From assembly GCA_010094045.1 (NCBI GenBank), contig ML986591.1, positions 141,965 through 205,964 on the forward strand: a stretch of 64,000 nt of DNA, given 5' to 3'. Positions 12,801-25,754 of the stretch are shown piece after piece (position 1 is the first letter of the stretch; every line of letters begins with the position of its first letter). Source of the stretch: Lojkania enalia (Eukaryota > Ascomycota > Dothideomycetes > Pleosporales). Made by a program: the position numbers and the translations under genes. Below the pieces are notes generated by a model. The model saw nothing but the letters and a program-made list of their open reading frames with translations, was not told the DNA's origin and did no database searches.

Positions 12801-15800
12801 ATGGGAGATTTTTATCCCTCATCCAATATCGTGCAAGCTTCCTATATCCGGATCTACGGAGCGGGTAAGCTCCTGGAGGAATCGTATTGGGTTACCGGAC
12901 TTTAGGAATGAAACAGTTCCCCGATACTTGAACTTGGACATCCATACGGCTGAAGACTATATTGTTCGAAAAGAATTATCCGGCCAGTATGCTCTCCAAC
13001 CCAACTGCGGGACAGCAATGTCCAGCCTCTACAAAAGTTGCAAGGGTAAAGATATCTATCTATTCCTAGAATCAGATCCTATAAGTCGAGGCGAGCTGGA
13101 CCGTTTCGTGTTCAGCTTAGATTGTCGCAGGATTCCCTTTGGCGAAGCTCGCGCAGTTCTGGCTGAACTTGATTGTTCCTGGCGTCCATGGAACGTTCAA
13201 GTTGATAAGATCAGTAACGTCAGCGGGACTATTCCGGGAAGATGGGTGAAGACAAACATCACGATCGCTCATAGCACGGTGCCTATCCGCGCAAACATGC
13301 CAGCGAGCTTGTCAGCTATGACATTTTCAGATTGCAGGCTTCCATGGCAATTTCTTGACGTTAAGATTGACAGACCTGTTGATATCTCTACGTTCTCAGG
13401 CTATTCATGGGCTTTGCAGCAGGTGAAAATACTTCCTTTCAGCGCTTGGACACCATGCACCTCCGTCTGTCCTCAAGTCTCGTGTATCTGCGCACCCGCA
13501 ACACCACGTATTCTGTGGAATGTTAATAAAAATGGAACGGCGACAGCATATGAAGACAGGCAGAGTGCGGCTATATTCGAGCGCATGGTCAAGACCAGAC
13601 CTCCGATTTTTGATATAAGAGCTTCATCTAATTCGAAAGGGGCTCGCGTCCAAGTTGGTGTAAACATAGTGTCTCTCATGCATCGCGCTAGGAGTAGACT
13701 ATCCGACTCTAAGGAATGCCGCATGTCGTGGAGGCTTATCACAAACCATATTACACCGTCCTGGGACCCGTTTGGGAGATTTCGTCTCCAGGGCAGTCTC
13801 GAAGACCCGTACGAAGGGCCTCTCACGCTTCGACACCAGCTGAGCCCAGAGCAAAAACGATCATTAATGTGGATGCATAAGCAAGAGTTCGGAAGTTCCT
13901 TCACTATTAGTGAAGTAGAGGAAGAAATCCACAATTCTCTGGGTTGGAGGGCCGAAGCCAAGGTTGAAACCGAAATCACTGTTCGCGGTGGCGTTCTAGC
14001 CGATTTACCGTCCTTTGGAAAGACCGTAACTATCATCGGCCTTATCAAGAGCGAATTTGAATTGATGGAACCTCATGATATTGTGGAAAGCAATCAAAAA
14101 AGAGGAAATACTAGGCTCGTCGATATAGCAGCAACGCTAGTTGTATGTCCGCCCCACATTGCAAGGCAATGGAGGGAGGAGCTGGAGAGATTTCTGGGCC
14201 TGGATCTGTTTGAGGAGTATAATGTGTTGCTTATCGAACGTTTTGAGCAACTGCAAAAGTTGACAATCGCAGACTTCCAGGCAGCACGCATTGTTATCGC
14301 ATCCTGGAAGATCTTTAGCCAGGACGCTTACGTCTCGCAATTAGCCCATTTTACAGCTATGCCAGAGCCCGCTGAGTTGAAGGGGAGGGCATTTGATGCC
14401 TGGCTCAACTACGCCATTCAAACCGTTCCATTAAGGGTCGAAGAATTAAAAATTGTAGGCGTTTCCGCGTTCGAAGCGAATACTAAATCACAGTTGGAGT
14501 CCCGCCTTGAGAAGGAAGAATTTAAAGCTGTGGTGCCCCTAAAGATTCGGCATGGTAATGCTTATCAATCATATAGCAAACTACGTCTTCAGAAGGATAG
14601 CAAAACTGTCAGTAAAAAGAAATCCACTCAGCAAGCTAAGGCTATGACTGTGGGTTCTGCCTTGAATTGGATTTCACTCCCATGCCCAAGTCTACAACTA
14701 TTCCGCTTCAATCGTCTTGTAGTAGACGAGTACCACTACTTGTACGAGAATGACGCGAAGAATTACTCAGCCTACGCGGCTGTTCGGAAAATATCGGCAG
14801 TCAAGAAGTGGCTTCTATCCGGAGTACCTGCTTTAAGTAATTTCTCTGATGTTAGCCGGATCGCATCTCTACTCGGAGTAACGTTGGGTCGAGAAACATT
14901 TAGCGATGGTCTCAGGAGTGCGCAACTTGAGAGGAAGTTTGCGGCAGATAAAACCGACTTCGAGAAATTTTTATTCCGTACCAAAATCAATTCGTATTAT
15001 TGGCACCACCAAAGGCATAGGCGAGCGCAAGCATTCCTCGATCAGTTTGTCCGGCAGAACGAACCTGCACTTAAACATATTGCTTGCACTGAATTTCTTC
15101 GACCTATTAACATATCAATGGCGCACCACGCGGTCTACTTGGAATTATCGCAACATCTCATTTCCCAGAGAATGCAAATCAAGAAGCTGAATGACCGCTC
15201 ACGCTCAGACCGCGTTGGCCGGCTTAACGCAAGTCTAAATAACTCTATCACTGCAGAAGACGCTCTACTAAAACTAGCACTGATGTTTGAAACATTAGAA
15301 GGAAGGTCGGGTATCGATGTGCTTATGCAGAAGCGCGAGCAACAACTCAGGGATACAAAAGTAGAGATCTTGTCAATATTAGCGGATGCTGAGACTCATC
15401 AAAAGCGTAGTAAAACCGCAGAGACTCACTACGCTAGCTTTAAACAGGATGTCAAGTTCTTGAGTGTTGTCGGGGATAAAGACGCGGGCTCGATTTTAGC
15501 TGACTTGGTCCGGGACCTAGAAATGGAGCAAATTCCAAGAAAAAAAGCCACGGACAGCAACGCGGCGGAAATGTTAAAGGCTCAAACCTCGACACTCCGC
15601 TCTTTAGCTCGAGAACTCTTACTTAGAATCAGGTCATACAGGTTTATCGAATCTGTTAAAGAATTAAGCCAAGAATTCTCCGGCGTCCAAGTTTCGAGAG
15701 CTCGTAAATGTAGTTTGCCGGATTGCGCGGGGAATATTCCGAGTTTGTCGCAGCTGTATTTAATTTCACACTGTGGGCATATAGCATGTCAAGCCTGTCT

Positions 15801-16620
15801 TCGTGAACGGAAAGATGGCGAAGGATGCATTCACGCAGATTGCGACGTGTCTGTCCAACCGTCTAATCTCATTAAGGTCTCCGAGCTAGATTTAGGGAGG
15901 AAAGAGCCGGAATACAATAGCTATGGTAACAAGCTACATGCCATATGTAAGCTCATTGAACAGCTTCCGAATGATGATCAAGCAATAGTCTTTGTCCCTA
16001 ACGAAGATACCATATCGATTGTGAAGGCAGTATTCGACGATACTAATATAAGCTACCATGCTGTCAGCAAGGCTAGGCCTTACGCCGCAGAAAACATCGA
16101 AGACTTCAAGTATAATACCGACCCGGACCACAAGAAAAAGGTTCTCATTTTGAATCTTCTTGACGAGTCTGCATCCGGCGTTAATCTCGTAAACGCAAAT
16201 CATATCGTCTTTGTCTCTCCGCTTTTGGCGGATAGTCAGCACAAATATGACTCATCCATGGCCCAAGCAATTGCACGAAGTCGTCGATATCGACAGAGGA
16301 AGACAGTTCATATCTACCATTTCGCGGCTCTTCACACGATCGACATCGACATATTAGAACATCGACATAAGCGAAGCGATGCACTCTACGATTCCACGGC
16401 CGATAATCCTCTAGACTATGAGCTATCTCCAAAGGGAAAACCTCCGAAGGAGAAGACGAAATGCGTTAGGAATAAGGCCGGGAAAATGGCTCTGATTCCA
16501 ATGTTTTGGCTTACAGACCAGGCGGTGTGCAATAAGTTGGATTTAGATCCAGAGAATTTGGGAAACTTCACGTCTTCGATCAATTTTTCGGAGACGTTCG
16601 ATGCTGATGATGACACGTAA
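9806..16620 (+). CDS. DNMT5: DNMT5-type cytosine methyltransferase/SNF2 ATPase
   Basis: Two exons (9806-10028 and 10082-16620) encode 2,253 residues. The joined frame continues upstream of what looks like a separate long ORF, so the true start is 9806. Order: a disordered N terminus with KRRR and an acidic stretch; a C5-methyltransferase domain from about residue 363 (NVATMCSGTESPL), with the motif IV Cys458 in GFVCKDLS and Glu499 in IENVQ; a Cys-rich cluster near 816-855; a long linker; then a split SNF2 ATPase with P-loop LPSFGKT (Lys1388), DEYH box (1623), an inserted RING-like Cys/His cluster from Cys1951, and helicase motif VI QAIARSRRYRQ (2136). Members of this family use ATP to maintain CpG methylation. 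The Pro of the usual PC motif is Val here, and the P-loop departs from DEMGLGKT. Confidence 0.93.
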
Positions 16621-17100
16621 GCTTTCGACGATAGAACGGATGTCATCCGCATGTATCTGGGATAAGGCAGCATTGAACTCTTCCATCATATGTGCGATGA
16701 CTGTTTCTTCAAATTTCTGCACATTAGCAGCAGTAGGGTGGATATTATTTTCATTTTGGTCATTTCATTTCCTCATTTGTATACCCTAGTTGTAGTCCAT
16801 CTAGTGTTTTCTACTAGTAATTGTACCGTGTAATCCTTTATAACGGGCTTACTACTCAGTGACAAAAATGTGTGCTATCCTGGTTCACGAGGCCGGTCGG
16901 TCTAAGCTAAAAGTGTTTGCTAGTACGTGGAGAGCTATTCCTGCGATGAGAGCCCACTTCGACGTTGTGTGCAATTCTGCTTGCGACACTGGGATTGAAC
17001 ATCTCCAAGACTAGCAAGCCATTCCTGTTCTCCAGACTAGTTATCACATCGTATTTTTATTCACAGTCTTTTGGGCCGTATTTGATATTGTTCACATCTA
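16621..17100. other. Intergenic, DNMT5 3' flank
   Basis: 480 nt without a supportable frame. T-rich, with several poly(A)-signal-like AT stretches just after the DNMT5 stop. It leads into decayed sequence. Confidence 0.4.
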
Positions 17101-17119
17101 CAGATATCGTCTTGTTCTT

Positions 17120-18831
17120 TTGAGCCACCTCGTTCACTACGATGAATATGCTCGGTGCCGATACCCGAACAATCTAGAATCCATTCAGAAGTCCTTCATT
17201 CGAGAGGAACATGGAATCCACAGTGCACATGCATCAGCGTTCTGGCGGCTACAGCCAAGATCGAATGCAGAGCGTCTACCGCGCTACTCCTTATTTCCAT
17301 CATCCCTTGGACGTCATCCTAAACCTTCTCGGAGCATACACTCATCGACGACCAGCCTTTCACCCCAGCATTACATATTGTGCCATGAGACCTCATCGAT
17401 CCCCTAATCCGGGATATCATGTTCATAATCACGTTGGGCCAGAAGAGACCCCTAGACCGTTCCGAGACTCAATTGCAAGTGTCCAATGGACGTTCCCTAT
17501 CTTTCTAGACGGCTCTGGCTTGGAAAGAGATATCTTGTCTCCAAGGCCTGTGTCTCCACTCAGTCATAGCCCATGTGGTTGAGAGACGAGGTTATGGATG
17601 GCGGTGACATGCGCAAACTATACCCGATATTGAAGACGACGAGGAACGGCTTAAGACAGGACTCGATGATGGAAATGAGCGAGCAGAAGAAATAGCTACC
17701 TATTTTGATGTAGAAAAAGCGAGTAGCTAGCGACGATCTGGCGAAGGAGATGAACCGCCCAGTGATCCCAGCTTCGGCAGAACCGTAAGTCCTCTATACA
17801 ATGGCACAGACCCCGTTGTCACCGCGCGACAGCAAGAGATTCGCGCATACGAAGCCGGTCTTGCGGCTTTTGAAGCTAATCTAGACGAGGAGGCTAAACT
17901 CGTCATTAAGAAATAAAAGCTGGAGCGTCTCAAGGATGAGCTCGAAAAGAGAGGGCTGTATCTCCGCTAACTGGAGCCTTGAATCAATTTAGAGAATGAC
18001 AATTTTCAAGGGCACCAAATATGAATTCAAATCCTGCGCCACCGAGATCGTTTTTGGCGGGAAGCAAATGAGAGCAGGGAATGGAATACCAGAGATAATG
18101 AAGGCGACGAATCAGGGCTCTTTGATAAAGATCTGGATATAGATGATATGTGCCTGCTTTTGTTTCCTAATACTATCGACGGAGAAGTTAATTCGAAATT
18201 TGTAAGCTTTCCTACATTTTTCTATCAATACAGATTAAATACCGATAGCAGGCGTAACGCAAATCTTCGAAGAGCACTATGCCCACTGGGAACAACTTCG
18301 AATCTTAACTCGGTTCGCAAACACTCCAACAACTGAACTGTGATTCCCAACACGATCGGTGCCAGCCCGAAGGTTTGCTGGTGGCTCATCCAAGATACAC
18401 TAAGGATCTTCGCCAGTTCGGGATCCTGCGAGGGAACAGCACTGAATCGCTCCAAGGTCTAGTGAAATCACACACTATCGGCTTCTTCCTTGACGCATTC
18501 TCTATTCCCAGTCACCTATATTCGAGAACCAAAGTTCCCAATACCGGGTATCGATTGGAGGGTTCGCGTTAGTGTTCGTGGAGCAGACCCGTATGCCGTC
18601 CAAGGGCTACGGGACCATCTGCACAAAAAAGAAATTCCGCGATGGCACCAGGACCGAATCAGCAGACTCTTGATTGACGAGGGGAAGAGAATCGCAAATG
18701 CAGATCAAAAAATCAACACGACAGAAAAGGGAATCGCAAGAGCAGTCTCTTCGACAATCAAAGGGTTGATATTCCAAAGCGAGCATGCGTTGGAAGGTCA
18801 CTACGAGTCACCTACTCAAAGAGGGCATTGA
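17120..18831 (+). pseudogene. Decayed gene of unknown family
   Basis: Pieces with coding-like composition lie on the plus strand but cannot be joined into an intact frame. A 123-codon frame at 17211-17582 is followed by one reading frame, about 17632-18200, that is charged and protein-like (for example DPSFGRTVSPLYNG, EIRAYEAGLAAFEANLDEEA, ERLKDELEKRG) but contains five in-frame stops (TAG, TAA, TAA, TGA, TGA). Further fragments with shifted frames follow to about 18831, including FEEHYAHWEQLRILTRF near 18270 and a 113-codon piece at 18490-18831. I do not recognise the family. A heavily intron-split live gene is possible but unlikely given stop density inside coding-like sequence. Confidence 0.5.
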
Positions 18832-19330
18832 CTCGGTAACCCCAAATGAATCTCGCATACATATACTTGATAGCAGAGTGCATTTTCTTGCATCTAATCA
18901 CTTCCGGTTAACTCTTCGACTTTCAAATGATGAGATTAGATTAGATTGCCATACCTTCTTGACGCCAGGGCCCTTCCGACCAACAAAAGTCGCAGGCCTT
19001 CACCACAGGTATACAGCGTATCCGCACCTCAGCATTCGCCACCCACCCAGCCCTAACGCCTCCCCCGTCCCCAGCATTGTCCGTATGTAAAACTCGCCGA
19101 CCGGCGCGGCACAGCGGGCGGCGCCAGTGTGGCACACACACGTACGCACTAGTCCCAAACAGGTCATTGCTGATTTTTAAGGCAAACTGGACGGGCGCGA
19201 AAAATCTCATGCAACATGCAACCCCTCGTATTAGTTGTGGTCGGAAAATTGTCTCTCTCGATGCCTCAACACCGCCATAGATTGACTTTTTCCTGTTCTA
19301 ATGCAGAGGCTGTGGGAACGTCACGGGTGG
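18832..19330. other. Intergenic
   Basis: About 500 nt with no supportable gene. Short Arg-rich open frames on both strands overlap each other and show no motif. Confidence 0.4.
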
Positions 19331-19790
19331 CTAACACGCAAAAGGAAAGCGCTGCGCACTGCAATCAACGTTGTTTCTTACGATTGCCTTGCTAGGAAGG
19401 TTGGGGGAGCGGGCCCGGTGCTGTAATGTGCGTACAAGTGGGATATGAGGTGGCGTTGTGAGTTGTACAGAGATTTCCCTGCGTCTCTTCTCTTCTAAGA
19501 AGCTAGGACTTGTATGGAAAACGCTGGTACGCTGTAATCGACGTCTTCTGGTTGAATTACTGCAATAGGTATTTTGGAAGTGGAGCGCTGAACAAGAAGC
19601 GTGCCCATGTGGCGCAGTAGATAGTTAGGTGGTGATGGTCTTGGAGGGAACTAGAACTTCTGTGGAAAACGCTGGAGCGCTGCAATCTATGCATTTCCTT
19701 ATACATGCCTCAATGGGCATTTTGGAGATGAAGCGCCATATAAGGGGCCCTGGAGGTGGCGTAATGATGCTTCATCCTAGCTTTACACCT
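19331..19790. repeat. Imperfect tandem repeat, three diverged copies
   Basis: Two clear copies start with CTAG-GACTT near 19503 and 19651 (period 148 nt) and share GGAAAACGCTGG, a CGCTG-AATC block, TATTTTGG/CATTTTGG followed by AGCGC, and GTGGCG over roughly 115 nt. A weaker third copy begins near 19331 (GGAAAGCGCTGC at 19344), 172 nt upstream. No coding potential. The unit is unidentified and could be an eroded satellite or fragments of a mobile element. Confidence 0.45.
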
Positions 19791-19996
19791 CATGTGAACA
19801 TTGCTGGCAATAGTCACAGACGATTCGCGAAATATACACACTGCAGTGTCAGCTGAGGGCGAGAAGAGAGGATGACAAGCGTAGGAAATGCTCTTCAATT
19901 CCGCTCCCCACCAGCATTGCGTCTCAAACTCCACGTCCTACATTCCTTGCCAGAATTTCTCCGCACTATAGTCAACGCATCGTGGCCGGGCTAGCC

Positions 19997-21565
19997 CTAC
20001 GAGATATGGATCAAAACACCCCTGGCATCCCTAACCGGAAGGGGACTAGAGCAATCATGCTCCATCCTAACATCTCGCCTCCCCACACCTTCTTCCATCT
20101 TGACCTCAAACCTACCGAACAAATTCCAATCCCCATCAGCAGCTCCGCCATTGCTAGATTCTTGCCCACACAACTCCGACTCCCGCGACCAAACGCTGCA
20201 AACCATTTTTCATTCATGACTTTCTGCTCACCGAGCCACCGTTCTGGTCTGAATGTGTGTGGAGAGGGAAAGAGTGTGGGGTCGGGATGCATATCGCGGA
20301 TGCTCATTGAGATGGTAAATCCGGCCGGAATGGCTACCGTCCCTGTACTCGAATCCGTAGAAGGAGTATACAATGTAGGGTGGTGCTTATTGATCCTCGG
20401 CAGGCGACCGCACACTGAATGGGCAACTCGTAGCCCTTCCTGGATACATGCATTTAGATACGGAAGAGTTTCCAATCTCTTATAACTCAGCACATCTACC
20501 CGCTCCCTAGGCGTAAAATTCTAATGTAGTTCTTCGCTGACCTTTTCATGAATGTCTGGGCTGGCGAGGATATGACATGTGATATTAGCCAGTGTGTGCC
20601 CCGGTCGTCTCACTCCCCGCACCGATAAGAATTGCAATCTCATCAAATAATCGCTTCGGCGTTTTCTGTGACGGCGGCAGATCCTCAGATCCATAAATCT
20701 CATTCAGAGTAACCGGATGCGGTTTTCCACTAATCGCTTTCCCCTTAATTCGCAATAACTCTTCTAGCCTGCTCCTTCTGCCCCTCCACCGCATCCATCA
20801 GATGCAAAGCCGTCTCCCCCTGCATCCCTACCAACCGCTTCCGCAACCTCTCAAACACCGCATTCACGTACAAGAGATGCCGATTCCAGAGCGAAATCTC
20901 CGTGAACCCTCGCAGGAAGTCCTCGTGCGCAGCCCCGAGATACTCCATCTCTAGCAAATCCATCGACTCCGGCAGCGACACATCCGTCACGACATCCACC
21001 GCCAGCGACCGGAACACAACACTCATATTCGCCGGCCGCTTCCGTTCTTTCAGTCCATTCAGCCGCCGACACAGCGTCGCCAAATGCTTTTCTAGCACCG
21101 TCTCGATCCGTGCAATGCTCTTCATCGAGAACGCCTTTTTAATCGGTGCGCTCCGCAGCTTATGCAAATCCGGGTCCGTGGTCGCGAATGCACTCTCATT
21201 GCGTCCTAGCCAGGAATAGAACCACGCGTCTTTGTCGAGCTTCTTGGTGACGTTGTACAGCTCGACGAAGAACACTTACCCACATATTTATATATATACT
21301 TTGTGGTTCAAGGGCGTGTACCGTATCTCCGATGCATCTTTTTAATCTCAACGTAATATCTCCCCACCTTCAATACATTGTAGTAGAACTCATACCACCT
21401 CGTCGCAGCAGCTAGTCTCGGTCCCGGTATATGAGAAATCGGGCTAAAATATATGCGGTAGACATATAGTGGGATAACGCAAAGGACCGATAGTAGAAGT
21501 GCTATAGTAAGTAGGCCGCCGGCTGGGGAAGCGAGGGAGGCTAGGAGTGAAATGAGGCCCGCCAT
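19997..21565 (-). pseudogene. Cytochrome P450 pseudogene
   Basis: The N terminus is intact: a membrane anchor ([17 protein letters not shown]) and Pro-rich hinge [15 protein letters not shown]. Also readable are the I-helix motif GAGSETTG, the ExxR region (EGLR), a PERW element and the haem loop FGRGSRSCVGKN, ending with PVRDARGVLIHIS. These lie in different frames: frame changes occur near 20765, 20595 and 20150, and an in-frame TAG sits at 20521-20523. Between RYG (about 21320) and FFVELYN (about 21270) roughly 15-20 residues normally present before the B helix are missing. The sequence resembles fungal P450s annotated as benzoate 4-monooxygenase or trichodiene oxygenase-like. No other biosynthetic-cluster gene lies nearby. 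Confidence 0.85.
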
Positions 21566-22487
21566 GGTTATTTAGGAGAAGGCTATGGTACAAGGGATGG
21601 ATAACTAGGCTTCACATGCCTCCTTAGGATGTAGGGAATGCACGTATATATATGTGGTACATACTTCCGACTGCCCGAAATCCATGGTCCCGGATGTCTG
21701 CGCTTGGGCTTCAGCACTTGCCTGCATTACGCTCGCAATCGCCCGACGATACTCCACGGGAATAAACATTTCACCACAGCTATTCGTGTCGCGGCCAAGA
21801 CCTAAGTAGCATGACGTTGAAAGCGCTGTAGGGCTGACGGATTAAAACCAGGCGTCCATCAGCACTTGCTGCGGGGGCCTATTTCCCCACCATATACGTC
21901 CTCCCTACAACTCCGTTCCGTGCAATTGGGTCCCAATCCGGTTTCCGAATCTAGTCATTTAGTATCCGAGTGTATTACTATCCTTCATAGTATTGTCACT
22001 ACAACGCGAGATGCAAAACCCCTCCTCTCTATAGTAGTTAGTGAGCTAACATCTCGCACCATCCCATCACGTCAAAAACCTTTAAGGCATAAAAAAAAAA
22101 AAAGCTGTATCAAGCGCTCCATCAACGCACGCACTAGTTGTCATTGAAGATTCGCTATTAGCTATCCTAATCGCTCCCGCGACCGAACATACGACTCTTC
22201 GACCCTAATCCATTTCCAAGAATACGCTTGACAACCCAACAACATCAAACGAGGGTGAATTCAAGCCCCATACAACAACAAATCAAGAGTCAGAGCGTCA
22301 TTCTTCGTAAAAAAAAAAAGAGAAAAAAATTTTTTTTCTCCAAGCAGATCCTAACCGCCCCCGTCGCTGACCCAGTATTATGCATCCCAGAGACCTTAGA
22401 ACGCCCTTGTCATAAACGTTCGTTAAGATCCCTCTCCATTATCATACAGCCTACACAGGACAATCCCATATCGATAATTCGTGATAT
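21566..22487. other. Intergenic with A/T palindrome
   Basis: Promoter side of the P450 pseudogene and 3' flank of the Ace2-like gene. It contains poly(A) runs near 22090 and a near-perfect palindrome GAGA7T7CTC-type at about 22319-22340. No gene supported. Confidence 0.4.
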
Positions 22488-24536
22488 CTACATATTGTTA
22501 AAGTCCAGAAGGTCGTACTCAGAACTATCGAACGAGGTAAACTCGCTTATCGCTTTCATCTCTAGGTCGAACTGCGAGCAGGAGCTGTCTAGTGACGGAT
22601 TGAACAAGTCATCCAATTCGTCCTTGGGCTCAGCAGGTGACGTCGGAGGTGTCGAAAAAGGATTTGACTGAATTGACGATCGCGAAGGCGTCGAAGAGCC
22701 CTTATGCGGGCTTACCTGTATTGTTGGTTGGACACCATACGTAGAACCAGCAGAGTGAGGTCGACTCTCTTCTGGCGACATGGGAGGGGTATGGGTTGTT
22801 CCTGACAGCTGTTGTAAAAGGTTCATGGATGCTGCGTCGCCGGCAAAAGAACCTGATGACGAAAAACTCTCAGTTTTGATATTGACATCTGAGGCGAAGG
22901 AGCTTGAGGGGTTTTCGAAACTAGATATCATGTCAATACCTCGTACGCCCGGAGCACCGGAAAACACTCACCTGAAAGGATCTGATGATGATGATGCGCT
23001 TATAGGGTCACCGAAATTGGTCATCTCAGACAACAATTTCGGAAGGCCATTGGCTTGCACAATTTCGTAATCTTCGAAAGGCGGGGGGGAATGACCCGTG
23101 GAGGAGAGCGGCGATCCTGCGGAGACTGAGGATGCGGCCGATGCCAACGCTCGTCTAGTCTTGTTTGCCTTCTTTACCCTCTCTTCCATATCTGGGCGAT
23201 TCTTCTTTGGTCGACCGCGCTTCGCTTGTCGTCGAACTGCATCAGGAAATCCTCCAACGCACATACCACGTTGTCGATGCCGAGTCAAGGCATCATGACG
23301 AGCAAAGCCAGCACCGCAAGGACACTTGTAAGGTTTGTTCCCTGTGTGGATCTTTGCGTGGCGTTTCAGGTCATGTTGACGAACAAAACATTTCCCGCAT
23401 CCGTTGCACTTATACTGCCTGTCTCCGAGATGTGTCTGCACATGTGACCGGATGTTCTCTCGTCGTCCGAAAGTTTTTCCACACTCCGGATATAGGCAAG
23501 TCCATTTGCTCGTCGTTGAATCCTGCTCACTAATATATCGCTGCACTTCCTCTGCCGATATTCCCGTATATTCTAGGCTCGCGTCAATATCAAGTTCTTG
23601 AAATATTTGCGGACGTGTCATTGATTCCATCGAGAGAGATGTACTATCGACATGGCTCGATTGACTCGTCGACGGAAGCATAACCGGCGCTTGTGAGAAC
23701 CCAACCATCTCTGAGGGGTGTTCTTCAATATTTTCCAGAAACATCTGGACGGCCTTCTGCTGAGGTGAAGAGGTTGGCGAAGGCGACAGTGCATCTGAAG
23801 TATAGTACGACGAAGATTCGTATCCCATATCCGCATCGGGATTGTCGAAATCTAAGGTCATGGCACTCGAAGATGGTTTAAGGTTAATATCTGGCATATC
23901 GATAAAGTTAGGAGGTAATGGAGCTGTATCGAGAGGCTCGTAGCTCGGTAGATGTGTAGGTTTCTGAGGGGTAGCAGTTGGGGTAGGTAAAATGTTGATA
24001 AACACTTGACCACATGAGCCATAGACTGATTGTATGTGTTCATGTAGTTCTTTCAATTGCTGTTCGGTAGGAGGTTTTGTTGGCGAGAGAGGAGGTTGCT
24101 GGGGAGACTGCCCACGGAGTGACCGGCGAGGAGTCCGGGGCGAAGGGAGAGACTGCTGTACTGGGGATTGCACGAGGGTTTGTTGGGGGCCCGGCTGGGC
24201 CTGGCTATGCGTCTGCGCTACTTGCATAGTATGCTGTTGCGGTTGTCCTATGTTAGTAATACTTACCGTACTATCCTCCTGCTGGAAGGATGCTATGTCG
24301 TGGATGGGTCCTGGGATTATCTGGTCCGGGAGCGATCCTTGTTGAGCCATGTGGATAGTCTCGAGGTTCAAACCTCTGAGATCTAAACTCATACCCGACC
24401 GCTGTTGTCGCTGTTGTCGTAGGTTAGCAGGGAGTGGTCGTACTTGTGGCGCCTCGAAAGCTGCTGGAGTCGAATTCTGGCGGCGGTGCGTTGTTCGTCG
24501 CCGCTGGATGCTCGAGGGCGCATTTGTGGACAGCAT
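22488..24536 (-). CDS. Ace2/Swi5-type C2H2 transcription factor
   Basis: Two exons (24536-22972 and 22920-22488). The intron is short (51 nt, GTGAGT to CTAG with a TTGAC branch-like element), and splicing gives DPFS-FENPSSSF. The product, about 665 residues, is mostly disordered: Gln/Pro-rich N terminus, Ser-rich middle and an acidic C-terminal tail. Three tandem zinc fingers sit near residues 350-435: two C2H2 fingers (CLYPECGKTF and CNGCGKCF) and a third of shorter CxC type (YKCPCGAGFARHDALTRH) followed by RGMC. This arrangement and the Arg/Lys-rich KRGRPKK after it are typical of the Ace2/Swi5 family, which controls cell separation, cell-wall and development genes in fungi. The frame extends upstream to an ATG at 24656, but that part looks like 5' UTR, so I start at MLSTNAPSS. 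Confidence 0.85.

Positions 24537-25754
<1,218 letters not shown>

Noticed and set aside
10204..16620. Separate start for the methyltransferase at 10204
   Set aside because: That codon is GTG, and the frame joins smoothly through a GT-AG intron to an upstream ATG exon at 9806.
17632..18200. In-frame stops in the unknown pseudogene as proof of RIP-like C-to-T mutation
   Set aside because: Every stop codon is one C-to-T step from a Gln or Arg codon, so stops alone carry no information on mechanism. A dinucleotide-context comparison with an intact homologue would be needed.
24034..24345. Cys/Gly/Trp-rich plus-strand frame, superficially like a small secreted cysteine-rich protein
   Set aside because: It is antisense to the Gln/Pro-rich part of the Ace2-like gene; Cys and Gly codons are the complement of Gln/Pro repeats.
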